A DNA stretch of 64,000 nt from Opisthorchis felineus (GCA_004794785.1 SJOL01013156.1:70886-134885); one strand, 5' to 3'; shown: positions 23,276-36,575, counted from the stretch's first letter. The notes: generated from the letters alone by a model not told the origin. A program made the numbers and translations.

Positions 23276-24662
23276 GTAAGTGAATGAATTTGTTAGGTAA
23301 ATACATAATGAAAGTATCCATTATTAGGCCCGGCAAATTTCCGTCCTATTCCAGGTGTGGCTAATCAGGTCAGCTCAAGGATTCATATTACTACCCCGAC
23401 TTTTGAATGTTCTCAGCATAACATCACTGATACAGATTCACAGCGACCCTCTGTTTTGATTACTAGCATTGCTGATCACGTTGTTATGCAGATTAGGGTT
23501 TGCTCAGTTAAAATTAATTTAAAAGATTTATTCTTTTTTTCCTAGCAACGTTTGATAAGCCTCAACATCGAAATGACTATAAACCTTGAAATATGAAATC
23601 AAATTACTCAAAAAGTGAACAACAAGATATCTGGGACAGGCTCGAGCTACCAAACTTCTGCCTCCCGAGGCAGTGTTCCACCAGCTGATCAATCCTGGAG
23701 GTCTATTGTTTGTCACCATCATGAAGTTACACCCCACGAGTGATTATTCTCCTGGTTACCAAGTGAATTCCCAATTGATGTACATCCGCCCCTTATGGGG
23801 CTCCATCAGTGGGCTAGGTAGAAGTATATCTGGATATCAAAGAAGAACAGAAAGCCAGTAGATGGTGACTTGGTAGATCCTGAAATTAGAAGTTTATGAA
23901 GAAAAGAGCGGCGGGCCTAGTTAGACTCCCAGGGATCATCAGTTTCATCCTCACGTTCCATTCCAATCGTACAATCATGCATATAATTCATTCAATATTT
24001 CGGATCAAACGTAGTGATCGAAAGAATAAGCCTTTCAAGTATTCTGAACAATAGTGATTATTTTCTGACGGCTGAATCAGCAAAAGTTTTGTATGGCATT
24101 TTCCACTTTCATATGGGGGATGTATACTAAGGGAGGGCAGTGTTTGCAGGAATCAGAGCTATTTATATTTGAGGTTACTTATTCATGGCTTGGCGAATAA
24201 GGTTGTTTGAAACAATCAATCGACATTTCTGTGCAGAACATTTTTGATTTTAAAAAATTGGAAAAAAACTGACAAATATGCGCTCAGAAAATGCAAAGTC
24301 ACATGCAAAAAATGGAAAACGAACAAAGCTTCACTTTAGGTGCCAAAATTCTCAGAATGTTCAGTTTAATGCAAGCCTAATCACAAAAGTGTGAAACTTC
24401 TAATGCAGTTACAACCCTTTGAGGTTTGATGAAAAATTCCATTTCATTAAATCACCGCGAATTGTTGACGCATTGGATCGGCCGTAACTGTACCCGTTGC
24501 CCACACTTTGGAAAGTGTTACAGAATAGGCCAGTCTAATGGAGGCAACTTGTCACTCAGCATAATACGGGGTTTTGTTCGAAAGAACACACTACAAATGC
24601 TGCCACACCAATATTAGCCTGTTTGCCCAACTTCATACACAACCTTCGTTTTTCTTCTTTAG
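23276..24662. other. Intron, about 1.4 kb, with a repeat-like segment
   Basis: Bounded by gtaagt and cttcttctttag. The minus strand of 23.53-23.85 kb looks like part of a dispersed repeat, with a perfect five-base stem at 23788-23801 (gcccc, ttat, ggggc). No gene was seen. Confidence 0.5.
23640..23850 (-). repeat. Possible dispersed repeat with a hairpin
   Basis: On the minus strand ctaccta is followed by CTGATGG (23809-23803) and directly by a perfect GCCCC-ataa-GGGGC hairpin. The layout resembles the hammerhead-like family elsewhere in the window, but the expected GAAAC box after the hairpin is ggatg. It could be a diverged relative or unrelated. Confidence 0.3.
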
Positions 24663-24703
24663 CAATAACAACCAGCGGGAAATATGCATGAAACCCTTGA
24701 AAT
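24663..24703 (+). CDS. TRPA1: TRPA-like microexon candidate, end of ankyrin domain
   Basis: This 41-base exon has a strong acceptor (ttcttctttag) and a weak donor (gaaat/gtacag), phase 2 to phase 1. It adds NNNQREICMKPLK after NKQL, consistent with the second helix of the last ankyrin repeat (NKRKEVVLTII in vertebrate TRPA1). Its phase joins the upstream and downstream exons. The Trp-containing segment that follows in vertebrate TRPA1 (RWDECL) is absent, so either the linker is short here or another small exon was missed. Confidence 0.45.
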
Positions 24704-27700
24704 GTACAGGAATGTTCGCTCACCGCAGACAACAATGACTGCCTAAGGGTACAGTGTTGTCCACGTATTCAATGAGTGTAAATCCGGGGCGGTAGCATTG
24801 AGAGTGTTGAAACCGTCGTCGCCTGTAGAAGGATGGGGGTGTTTGCTTGATGCTTTCAAGCAAGTGATTATAGAGACCTTCCTCTGAATAACTGGTATAA
24901 GTGTTTATGCTTCTGTCTTTCTCGTTGGCCTTAGGTCGATTTTTTCTTCTGCACCAAACAAATGTCAGTAGCAAAAATGACCGTGTAATAATGCGGCTTT
25001 TCTCTTTCGACCGTGTACAACTGTTTTTCGTTTCGTCAAATCTGGCTTTCCCATTCTCAGAAATTAATTTTTGTGTCTTGATTCGGTTGTTCTCCTTTTG
25101 ATCTTCCACCATCCTCTAGACATCATGTCGTCACTATGCTCCCTAGTTTGCCTGTTTGGTAAAGAATTTGAGCTGACATTCTGATACGCCTTGTAAAGTT
25201 CAACACTTAATTCCTCAGCGTTTGAGGCTTGTACAGTCAACATTTTACCATTATACTAATAGTGTCGCATTTGACGGATAAACTTTGAGTTTTTTTTAAG
25301 GATTTTGATAGTGAGCTTAAGTAGACAATTGATGCGGACTCCTGCAGTGCTGACTGCATTTATTAAATTATCTTATTCAAAGTGTAAGCCGTCTTATTCC
25401 ACATTAGATCTATCTTTTTCTGAAAAATATCACGCTTGTTATCACATCACATAGGTGGATTGAAAAGGCATAGGAAGTTTATTTGTTTGGTGTAATTCAC
25501 TGCATTGAATGAGTAAACTGAGTCTAGGCACTATGATGACACTTGTTTTAGTTAGAAGCATCGCTAAAAGTATGTAATCTTAATCACTCATAGGAATTTT
25601 CCAGATGGCAATAGCTCCGATCAAACGAGAAGGGTGCGTTTTTCTTCAAAATATCCAGTTGTACAGGGTACCTTACTTAAATTTCAGCTATTTGTATGAA
25701 TGTCGTCAGCCTTACAATCTGTTCTATACGTTTGATGTCTTATTGTCACGGATAATTGCTGGAAATCAGTCAATCTTCGGTTACACGTTAATAGCTTGGG
25801 CATTTCTCGATTACTCGTAAAAATCAAACACAGTATGCTTTATCAGATTTCTGACAGTCAAGATATAGATTCCCATGGTGAACGTAAAAATAGCAATCAG
25901 GTTTGTCAGGTTTGTTCAAAAATTCCTCGCTAGATTCCTGTTCCATTTCCTTGTGATGATACATCACTTTCAGGACTTCACCAGTCTACTTCTAGAATCC
26001 TGGAACATCTGATTCTGGCAAGATTCCAAAGTTCACTATGTTCCACAAAAGCCAAGTATGCTGTAGCATAATCTGGCACGCTTACCAATGGTTCCTAACA
26101 CCCCTGACTTCCTTCCGCCACCACTCAATTCCACCTTCTTCGCATCCATAACCTGGATTTCCCACTGATAGTTTACTGGGTCGGTTTGAAGGCCAAATAC
26201 AACAAGTACCAAAGTGCTCAAAGTTCTACTGAAAAGGCAAAATTATCTTGTGGGAGCAACACAGTTTTTAAACGTTATAGAGAGTAAATCATTCCATCCA
26301 ACGCTGGGTTTTTCTGTTTTTTTTAATATTAAGTGGATATTAAGTGGAGGAAGAAACAATCCTCAATAATTACAGTTAACTAGCCCGATTGCTGACCGGA
26401 ACCTTTGTCTAGGCTTTCACCCCACAGCCTTTCGAATTTCTTGAAATCAGTTATACTTTAAATTTTAGCGAATGCGTCAGGTTGTTACTTGAGAGTGACC
26501 ATGGTTTTGACCTGCTAAAGAATAAAACAGGACGTGGAAGTTGTGCGATGACACCTTTTCGACAGATGATACGAGTTCTGCCCGGTGAGTTTTGAAGGAA
26601 AGACTTCTGTTGCTACACGGGTTAGACACTGTCTTAACTGTTTGGTGCTTACCAGCGTTACGGATGTGTTCGAAAGCATTGAATAGGTGCAGTCGGAGTC
26701 TGGCACAGATTCCTCGTCTGCCAGTTGCACGAGTGTTTCTTGGAGTGAAAATCTTTCAAATATAGGAAAGTAATTCCGCCTCAAAAAACGGTCTTGGATA
26801 AAGATCGTACAATACCCCTCCTCACTCCCGTAAAAAATACCCAAGTCCGCCAACATTTGTTCCGGTTGTTGATTAATTTTGGTAGAACGTCTGATAATAT
26901 AGTTGTATGAGTACACACCAACAACAGCCACCGAATACATTTCTGTAGTAATGTCGTCACCATGCGGTCATCTCTGTTAGTTACTATGAGTTAATATCAT
27001 ATAAAGGATTTCTCCATACCCTTTTGACGAATTTTTTAATTGGCGATTAATTAGTGACTTCGTTTTTCATCGGCTTTCGGTTCTCAAGTAGATTCATTGA
27101 AAGTGTAATTATGTGCTTTCAGATTTTAACCGGACAGATATGGAATCTAATTTCTCCAAAGATTAATTAGATGCGCACGTTACTGATTCATAACAAGGTT
27201 AGACGGCTTTACAGCACAGATTAGTTATATGAACAGAAAAATATCTGTACGGAACATAACATGGCCCTCTGATAGGCCAAAATCACCTAGAGTCACACTG
27301 AATTGCTATTCAACAATGAGTGCAGGCAGAACCATTAAGAGTTAAACGAGAGAGTTTGGGTAACCCTATACATTGACTACCTAACCACTATTCATATTCT
27401 GGCTCCCCTATACTAACGCTTGCAACGCATCACATCAAACCATAGCGCTCCTTGATGTGGGGTTGGTCCAGTCTTGTCAATACCCATGGCCGGATTCCTC
27501 TCCTTGGATGACATTTATGCGTCCTCCAGAGTTTTTTTCATAGCAACAAGGATACCTGTAGGCAACAGTTCTAAATTAGATACCGCTAAGTTTATCTAAG
27601 GAAAAGACAAGGTTTAGCAGTATGATTATCGTCGTTAGTAACTCTGATAGTCAAACGGACAAACTAGTCAACGTAATTGGTGGCAGAAATCCTTAATCAC

Positions 27701-28570
27701 ACGACCTACAAGAGCTATGTGGGAAAAATTTGGATGTGACTTCAAATTAGCTGAGAATTGGGAGCAAATGAATACAGAACAGGGAAGGAGAATTGAGTGA
27801 AGGAAGGTGTGAGTATCAGTACACGCTCCACCTTAAAATGGAGACGCCGGTGAACCGGATATATGGGGATTTGTCTTTGCATAGGGTTGGCAGATTCGAA
27901 GACTTTGCTCACTTATAAAACATGAAAAATCGGTAGTGGAGAATGAAAACCATTTCACCAAGTCATTGCTTTGGCTCAGTTGAGTGACAAAAAGTACTCC
28001 TCTGTAATAGCATTAAAAAAGAGGAAGAACAGCTTTCCAGTCTTTATTTTTTTGCTAAGCAGGTGACCGCATCTCCAATTAGGGGCATAGGGTGGCGGAC
28101 CACGTAATCCTTCAGTAATTTGGCCGTCGGTATATCAGAAGTCTATAACGTGAGTTACCTGCCAGATCTAGAAAACAAACAAACTTCCTGTGGTCTCTGC
28201 ACTGTGGAAAAATAGGGTGTCAAAGTTATCCTTTCTAGTAATACCACCTGGTGATACTTGTGGGAGGTACTTATAGAAGCATGTTTCACCGCGATCAGTG
28301 TATTGTCTACCTGAATATCGAATAAAAAGGGGCTCAGGCGCGAAACTGGCATCGTAGCTTTGCGGAGAAGAAGCCTTGTCGCTTGAAAATATGAAGTGGT
28401 CTTCCTTAAGGTTTTATGCCCTATCCGGAGTAGTTCTTGTTTGGGCAAAATCTGGTTGGACTCTACCTGGGCAGTCTCAGGTGGATGTCTTCAGGCCCGA
28501 AGCTTAATGGGGACCGGTTATTTGGTCAAGATCATCATGAGATTATGAGATCACAATTTTCTGGCTGCAG
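24704..28570. other. Intron, about 3.9 kb, nothing recognised
   Basis: The frames at 25605-25820 plus and 26515-26940 minus are the longest and carry no recognisable domain. A short tandem duplication (atattaagtgga, tattaagtgga) lies near 26.33 kb. A further small linker exon could be hidden here. Confidence 0.5.
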
Positions 28571-28623
28571 ACGAGTCAGACGAAAAAGCCGTCAGCCTAA
28601 CCAACATCCTTATGAAAGCTTTT
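28571..28623 (+). CDS. TRPA1: TRPA-like microexon candidate, pre-S1 linker
   Basis: This 53-base exon lies between a good acceptor (ctggctgcag) and a good donor (gcttt/gtgagt), phase 1 to phase 0. The peptide is DESDEKAVSLTNILMKAF. It corresponds to the TRPA segment after the ankyrin domain in which an acidic turn precedes a helix (PITEMIEYLP in vertebrate TRPA1). The helix continues into AAQLVLDKH of the next exon. The other two frames either stop or join out of phase. Confidence 0.6.
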
Positions 28624-29874
28624 GTGAGTTGACGGGTGCTCCCCAGCTATTCTATGAAATCAAACTTATCACAAAGAGTTGCGTATAAGGGTCGACTTCC
28701 TGCAGTTACGTACACTGACATGTGAAACCTCATCCCCTTGAGTTGACAATCCTGGTATACCTGAGGTTTCTGCAACACAAATCAAAGGCTAATGACGCTG
28801 CCAAAATATACTTCGCTGTGACAAACGCGCTCACTGATAGCGAATAGTTTTTCGGGCGTGGTGTGCGCGAGCCTGACACTATTGCCCCATCTACAAATGT
28901 ATGCATAATGTGGTTCCAAGTAGGAATGCAAGTGAAAAATTTCGTGTTAAAGGCGCGGGTCGACAAAGTTTTCGACGATGAGAAGGGAATTGGCTTTCTG
29001 TGTCCTGATCTTGCAGTAAACCATGGAAACCGACAATCTGGGAGACAATTATGGCCGACCCACTCTGTAAAAGCGGACTGTCATCAAACTAGAGGGCGAG
29101 TTCTGTGCTCGTTCCGCGTGCTTGGTCCAGTACAATAAATCAAGTTGAGATTAGTTATGAGTTCGGGGTGGAAACGAAAAACGGGAAGAACTGTTCCATA
29201 TGTGTGTGAAAGGGTAATGAAGAAAACTCATGATCACACACTCACGTGAACTGGATTGGGTTACTGAGGTGTTCTTCAAGGAACTTCATAAAATACTGCT
29301 CGTTAATTGCGCTAAAGAGAACTTCGTAGGGTCCATCGAGCTGGTGGGAGCCTGTGTGTAGTCGTTATTTGTTGGTCCGTTGACCATTCTTATCAATCTT
29401 TGTACAAGTGTTTTGCCGGAGAGGTGTTCTCGATGGGATACTACAACTTGATCTAAGTTAGTACATGTTTACTAATAATTTACCACAGCTCTCTCCAACG
29501 GACAATTACGTTTCAGCGAGGTTTTAAACAGCAGTTGACCGTTTCCCAGAGCTTGAGTGGTTTATATTAAAAAGATGTTCTCTAAACTAGACGAACAAAT
29601 GAATTTAAATATAATACTAGGCCTCAACAATCCTCACGTGTCGTTCGCAGAGAACCAAGACCTACATAAAAGCAGTAAGATTATGATTGTGTCCATACGA
29701 ATGAGGAAGTTTTCTTGTAACTTTGAAATGTCTTATGTGGACCTCAACCGATAAATTTGGACACAACCGCTATAACCATTGAAAAGCAAGCAACCAGGCA
29801 GTCATTTTAACATGTTCTCATTTTCACTGGTGTTAAGAGAGCAATTGCTTTTTACAAATTCCTGTATCACAGAG
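28624..29874. other. Intron, about 1.25 kb, nothing recognised
   Basis: Bounded by gtgagt and an acceptor near 29872-29874. No gene or element was recognised. Confidence 0.6.
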
Positions 29875-30012
29875 GCGGCACAACTCGTGCTGGACAAGCA
29901 CACAACAAAGTCTGAACTACCGCACACGCATCAAGACTACTTCACTGTATTCATTTTTGATCCACTGGAGGATTCGTGGGCACTAATTAAGTCATCTACC
30001 AATTCAAATAAG
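29875..30012 (+). CDS. TRPA1: TRPA-like exon: pre-S1 linker
   Basis: The donor is clear (aataag/gtgagt, phase 0). The acceptor is either cacagag ending at 29874 (phase 0, fits the upstream exon) or cacag ending at 29872. The peptide AAQLVLDKHTTKSELP, HTHQDYFTVFIFDPLED, SWALIKSSTNSNK aligns with the vertebrate TRPA1 block CMKVLLDFC..DYYIEYNFKYLQ. This block packs against the ankyrin domain and, in vertebrates, carries electrophile-reactive cysteines. No cysteine is present here. The open frame continues upstream of the acceptor, so the exact start needs transcript data. Confidence 0.75.
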
Positions 30013-30305
30013 GTGAGTGCACATCTGATGAACATTTGTCACTGTTTGCCATTCCTTTTCCTTGCACCCCGTGAGAGATTTGTCAATTTCGAAACAAGAG
30101 TGTTGTCCACGTCTCCACTGATATTCAACAGGGGGAACCACAATTGCCAGAGGGCGAGGCCTGTTCTAGAATACACTGTTAGATGAAGCCAGTTTAAACA
30201 TGAGTGGACTTGAATTTACAGTTTTCGAACGGTGATGTCAACTATGGTCACCGACAAACTCAATCAACAATGCCGTGCTCTTCTACAATTTTCTACTGCC
30301 TGCCT

Positions 30306-30354
30306 ACGGTTCTCTGTGTTCTGTGTCTGGAAGGCACAGACCACAGAGAACCGT
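30306..30354. repeat. Near-perfect inverted repeat (hairpin)
   Basis: The left arm begins acggttctctgtg (30306-30318), and its exact reverse complement is at 30342-30354. The inner nine bases on each side pair at seven of nine positions, leaving a five-base loop (tggaa). In total 20 of 22 positions pair. It lies in an intron, 294 bases after an exon. Confidence 0.85.
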
Positions 30355-33300
30355 TGTGGTTTCCGATCGTGAGAAGCAGTATAGCAAACTCACGCATACA
30401 TAGCCGCCTAAGTTGCACTTATTGATTGCCAGACAGTCGTTGTTAATTTGATCGCTTCGACCGACTTGCTCGAGTTCAGTTTTCCGTGCAATTTCCGGAC
30501 GGTTGACTAACCACTATGGTGACAGAAAAACTTCGACTTTATTGTCTGCGTAGCATACGGCATCCCCTTAGCGTAACGTCTGCCAAACCAAATGCTCGTT
30601 GGACAGAGTCATTCCTACTGGAAGAACTGCATACAGGACTTTCCAAAACAGTCCCCTTAAAATCAGAATTACCCGCTTCAGAGGCTCTTGCGTTCTGGAA
30701 AATGTTTTGTCAGAGGGCCCGGAAAAATGTATGTTTCCAAACCAATGGGAACCGTTTTGAGGTACCGTGCTGTTGTGCACTTGCATTTAGTTGGGGGAGC
30801 CATCATACTAAAATCCAGCTCATTTTTCCATTCAGAATACTGTGCTACGGTCGAGTATGTTTTCGGATCATTTGATTGCGCAAGTCTTTTAGTCCACATG
30901 ACCGTTTAAATTCTACAGCAGAACTCAGGTTACAGAAAAATTTGTAACGTATTTCGATCCTACCTAATATATTGTGAATATTCCCCGTGGCTACCAAAAA
31001 CGATTGTCTGAATTAAGATCTGGTGATCCAGTCCTAGTCCCAGTGGCGAAAACTGTATCCTTAGGCTACGGCGTTCCTCCTTAGAGTCGCTACCAATAAT
31101 CCGTGTTTTGAGCTCATCATCCAGTTCAGGATGACGTCGCTAGTGTTTAATCTTTTCAGTCTTTGCAATGTAGGACGTGATGAACTACTTGAGTCGGCAT
31201 TTTTTAAGTTGATAGTGTCCACTCTCATTAATGTCCACTTACATTATTCGACGATCGTAGGGCGAAAACGTAGTAGGCAGGCAACAGCACACTGTTGCTA
31301 TTTTTATCGATATTCTTAGCTTGCACGCTGAGTGGCGGAAACCTTCTGCATTTAGCTGTATTTTCTGCAGCCCTTCGTGGTTGAAAGGGGTTGAATTAAT
31401 AACGTGGACATTGCGGTGGCTATTACAGTTATATTACTGTCATTTGGATTCTGCACACAGTCTCATCACTATTTCTAAATACGGGTTATAGAGTCAACTT
31501 CGCAACATCGGACACAAACTCTTCTTTTTCGCCCATAAACGGCAATATCGGTTGATTGCAAGGTGTATATTTGAAGTTTGTTTGAAATTTCACGTAATAA
31601 TTTGAAGCTGTATCTAGTTATGTCTGGGACAACTGCGTTGAAAGCTTTCCATCGTGTTATCACACCAGACAACAGGTTGTTTGACGTTCGGCTATCTGTA
31701 CATGTAGTGCAGGTCCATTAAGTGCTTCGATCGATCGTCTGGGATACTCTGCGCTTTTTCGCCATGCCATCTAAGTGCATATTCCCGGTTTCAATCGGTT
31801 CACCGTTCGACCGGACCACAAAGGAGGACCAGACGAAACTAAGTAATTAGCAATGCTGTCCATAACCGTACTGTAGGCAGTCTTGCCGTGTGAGGAAGGA
31901 TATGCGTTGAACCCTCACCAGGTCCGCTGCTAATTGAACTGGAGTCATAAAACTCTAGGTATTGCGCAGCTAACCGTTAGGCTTGTTTACTGACACCAAC
32001 CGGCTGAGCGGACAGAACACTAAAAATCTGACCTGAGAGGCACGTGGCAATGACAGTAGTTGACGTAAAACATGGCCATGCAGTAGACAAAAGAAAGACC
32101 TAGACTACATAGATTCCACATAAACAAACTAAGACGATCTGATGGCAAAAGAAGTAGCTAAAGTCATATTCGAGTTACAGACGCTGCACTTCTATTTTTT
32201 AACAAACACTATTCCAGAGCACTCAACTGCTTTACTTGTGGAGGTATTGTTAAGAAACTAAGTCTCATTTGACGGATCAAAACTAAAGCGAAGCTAAAAT
32301 CGTTCTAAACCGTGGAAAATTCTTGTGCTAGCCAATATAGGGTTAAACATGGGTTTGTAGATTGATAAATCGGTTAGTAGTATAAGAAGAAAATAATATG
32401 TACTTTGAGATTTCAAAATTTTTCTCGTTACATTTACCTCCCTGGTCTCGAGTAGATGCAAACACTTTTTCAAATTATCTTTTTTTGAAGGTTTCAGACT
32501 CCACCTATTTGCATCCTAACGACTTCCTTGTTCCGAAATTTGTCACACATGATAGTGGATAAGAGTGCACATCTTCAAACACTTCCAAATTTTATGTCTT
32601 GCCTCAGTTCGGCGCATAGTTGTGACCAGTAATAACGGGAAAGAGCGGCTCATTGTTGGAGCATCAGTAAAATATATGTTAAAATGATGAGTTGAGGCGT
32701 ATGTGACCACGAGCTGAAGAACTCGCTTGATTCTTGACCTATTATGTACCAGTAAAACACGCTTCATTTTGCCTGCAGTTGAAAATGAAATACGATCAAC
32801 GTCGTAGCTGTGCCTTACAAAAAATCTAATGGTTGTCATCCTGTTCTTGTCGAATTGTTATTTTATGGGATCACAGTGTTCTTCGCTCAATGACTATAGA
32901 ATTTCGCTAGCACGGAGAATGTACACTTTGAGAAAACTATTCACAAAAGTGTTTCCTCAAAAGTTTCATTCTAATTCGCATTTTGTTACAACCGAGGAAA
33001 ACTGTCGAACCACCTAACATGTAATGTCTGGGCTTACCGATGGAGCTAATGTTGTGCTGGTCCTCGAGGGCTACAGAAACTTAACTATGATGATCAATAA
33101 TACTGGCCGAGCAACTATACGGCAGTCTCCGGCAGTGAAGCATTAAAGTCAGCATTTATGTTCGCTCTGATGATGATGCCTACATTGATATGCCGCCATT
33201 TAAGTGGATGACAAGGCATGGAAAACAACGCACAATGACCTGAGTTGAAACAACCAATTGAGACAAATAGATGCCTGCGTGTGCACAGGTGAAAATATCT

Positions 33301-35109
33301 TGAGTAGTGGGTCGTTGCTAATGATAGCCTGATGAAAATACTGTATCATCCACCTATCGGGTGTTATGTGAAGACCTGTTTATGGTAGCCTGGTGCCTTC
33401 CAGTGTAGCCACTAAACCGCCAGCCAAACAGGTAAATCACTGGAGGCCCTATTTTTTTCTGCGGATTTTACTGCTGAATTTAAATTGCACTGTGTGCACC
33501 TAAGTAACTGACAAGTTGGTCGACGCGACAAAGCATCTGTTCAGCTGGCCTGTTGGAAATAGCCTCCATCAGAGGCACATTCGTGTACAAATTCCCTCTA
33601 ACTTACCACTGACATTTGAGGGTTAAAAATGTCCACTTATTAAAAGAGTTCACAGAGCCTCTGTTGGTATACACCTTGCAGTAGAGGAAGGACGAACTGG
33701 TAGTGGACCCAAATTAGTGAACAGTTTGTGCTCTGAGTAGCTTACTCCAAATCAAAGAATGCATGAAAACAAACTGGATATACACAGTAAGGCTCGTTCA
33801 TTAATCCAAGGAACATGTTAGGTTGCACCAACACTCCACACTATAAATGGTTCGCTAGCGAGTTAGATGAATCCACCCTGTACTTGGAGAATCCGTACAT
33901 GTGTAAATCACCGACAAGAGCGCTTCGTGGAAGTAAACTATTGAAGAAGATTGGAAGCAGTCCAGTTATGTCACGTTGAAGAAAACGCATTCCCACAAAC
34001 ATGCCAGTGTTAGATGGGGATAGTCGGTATGGAAAGGACAACAGTAAAGCAAAGTGCCGTAACGATTTGGCGGAAAACAACCGGAGAGCAGCTATGCGAC
34101 TGTAAAGATAGGTTCAACAGTTAAATCATACAAGAATAACCAGCTTAGTTTCCGAACATCAAAATTTAAGTAAACTGGTTGAGTCGACAACTCAAACTGT
34201 GCGCCGGAAATGACGAACGTAATTTGCAACTTCTCAATCACTCAGAGTCAGTACAGTTTACGAGCATCAGTTGCCGTCCAGCTGTTCCAAAAGTTAGAAA
34301 ACCGACGACAAACCATGCTTTGTTTTACCTAGAGGTTATGTTTTTTTTACTGTCTACAGTACAACTACTGCACAGCTTAAAGACAACCTTATGCTTGGTT
34401 GTTCTCGTGTGCGTTTGTGGACAGCCTAATAGACACTTCCAGACTGGTAACAAGGTTAGTAGAAGCGTGCCTGTCAAGTGTTCACTGAAGACAAATACTC
34501 ACCGCACTCTTGCAAAAAGAAGAGCTAAATTTCGAATTATGAACGTACATTGTAGGTCTGATATAAGAAGCACATACAGTAATTCACAGGAGACGAAAAT
34601 TCAAAGAAAAGAGGTTTAGAGTAGATGTGTTCCTTTTTTTGAGCGAGGATATCACAACCGGTTGTGGCTGATGGGGACAGCCTCCGAAGTTTCACAATGG
34701 AAACGATCTTTTAAGTGGGCGGCTTTCATTTAAAGAAGCCTGGCTTGGATGAGTGTATTCCTTACGAAAATCATGTGAGATAACTTGTCATTTAATTTTT
34801 ATCCTGTTGCTGAGCTTAGAAGCATCACAACCACAGCTGTGTAGATAAAAGAAAAAATAATAGCACGTAATAGTCAAGCAATATCCAAGCATTCTGAGTT
34901 CGTTCCTAGCAAAATGGACGAAACATACCGGGCATTGTCTTGGTCACCTGGTATTCGGATGAAGTTCATTACCTGTTTACATTATATCATTAATTTTCCA
35001 AATAAAACAGAAGTTTCAGCTTTCGTAGGTCGAAATACGCATTTTGGCGCAAACATCACTTGAACTGGACAAATGAGATGTTTGAAGAAACACCTTCGAA
35101 GTGAGTTTT

Positions 35110-35235
35110 CAGGGCAGCGCACATCACTTACAAGGTTACCGAAATTTCCTCGACACCCCACCACCAGTTTCACCTTTCCTTAGGCTCATCAGGTAGTTGC
35201 AGTTGTAGAGTTTCCATCAACCTTATGTTCTACAG
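35110..35235 (-). repeat. Hammerhead-like repeat, copy B (both core boxes intact)
   Basis: Minus strand: ctac-CTGATGA (35192-35186), then gcct-aaggaa-aggt, a four-pair stem II with one G-U pair, then GAAAC (35171-35167). This is the order of the hammerhead ribozyme core. Upstream, ataaggttg (35226-35218) can pair imperfectly with gtaacctt (about 35139-35132) downstream, giving an outer stem. The flanks align with copy D at 53.2 kb. Stem III and a cleavage triplet are unclear. Confidence 0.5.
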
Positions 35236-35775
35236 TTGCTTACAATTTGCGAAATATGCTCAATCGCTCAGTAATTTGGTTTTAACGGGAGACCTAGCTG
35301 TGCGGATGAGTGCATTTTTTTATCTCGAAGGGACTGAAGGACTTTAGGATCTGTGAGTTTTTGGTTCATAGTGAGTGTTAGAAAAAACGCAACAGATTTG
35401 TTAAATAGAACTGCCCATTGTTTCATTGTGACTTTGACGTTAACTGAATCTGGTGGAACGTCCAATCACAATTAGCCTCTTGAACAATTTGTCGTAATTC
35501 TTCAAGCTGCAAGGGTAATACACAAACCAGGACGAAAGTGCTGTGAAATCGAATCCAAATAGAACGGAACGCACCACATTAGTTTGGCATTCGCTAAAAC
35601 CATTGTACAGCAGGACTAATGAGCTTTCAAAAGAGCGAACAACAACACTGTAAAAACACATGGCGACTACAAACCACACAAGGATGTGATATACGAAATT
35701 TTCACACACTGACGGTCAGAATCTTTCGGTTGTACCTTCTTGAACAATGCAGATATAAAAGTCGAAAAGTTTGTA

Positions 35776-35822
35776 TATATATACACATATATATGTACGT
35801 TGTATGTATATGTATACGTAGA
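35776..35822. repeat. TA/TGTA-rich microsatellite
   Basis: An irregular tatata, tacaca and tgtatg run in an intron of the TRPA-like gene. Confidence 0.8.
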
Positions 35823-36534
35823 CTTTGACGCCGAACGTCACTTGCTAGTGCTTCTAGTCGTTATGGTCATTGATCTTAGCTCATTTAGTAAAGTATTCTA
35901 TCAGCCGCTGACGTTAGACCATGCATTTTCTCGCTGTTACTTCATTCTATTTATTCGATTGTAACATAATTGTGCAAAACTTCATAAATCTTTCAATAGC
36001 GTTGTAGGGAACATAGCAGCTCAGTTCACGACATTATTCTTTGTAAGATCGTGTGCATTAAACAACACCATCGTGATTCCGGCAGGATTAGATTACTTCG
36101 CCTAGACAAATTCCATTTCAGATTCCTCGTTGCTTCATTAAACCCCTTACCAGTTTGTCCACCAACACAGCCTCATATTCGACTACACGCACTGACGGAG
36201 GCCAACCGATGGGCATGTGATTTGTGAGCTTGTGATTTTTAGTGTGAACCACTTTTGCGTACGGCAAGGAGCATTGCTCAAACTGAGTTTCGCTGAGACA
36301 GATTCGCTGCAGAAATCGTCATTTCCAGTTAGGACCTACTGCAGAAACAGGATATTTCGCTCTGACTCTGGTCAGATGAACAGCACGCATGTTGTGTAGT
36401 TAGAAACTGCCAGTTGCGAGGCTAGAAGATGCACTATGTACATGACCACTGCTTTAAAGTTCTCTCTTGCGGAGTAAGTTGTTGAGTATGAAGCCAAGTT
36501 GTTTTTATGCTGGTGTGGTGTGAGGAATTTGCTA

Positions 36535-36575
36535 TATACGTATATATATATATATATATATATGCACATATGTAT
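36535..36575. repeat. (TA)n microsatellite
   Basis: About twelve consecutive TA units, flanked by tacg and tgcacatatgtatg. Confidence 0.9.

Noticed and set aside
25605..25820. Plus-strand frame with hydrophobic and aromatic residues
   Set aside because: No match to any TRPA segment and no paired splice signals that keep phase.
34179..34619. 146-codon frame with one hydrophobic stretch
   Set aside because: No recognisable domain; composition and position inside a large intron suggest chance.
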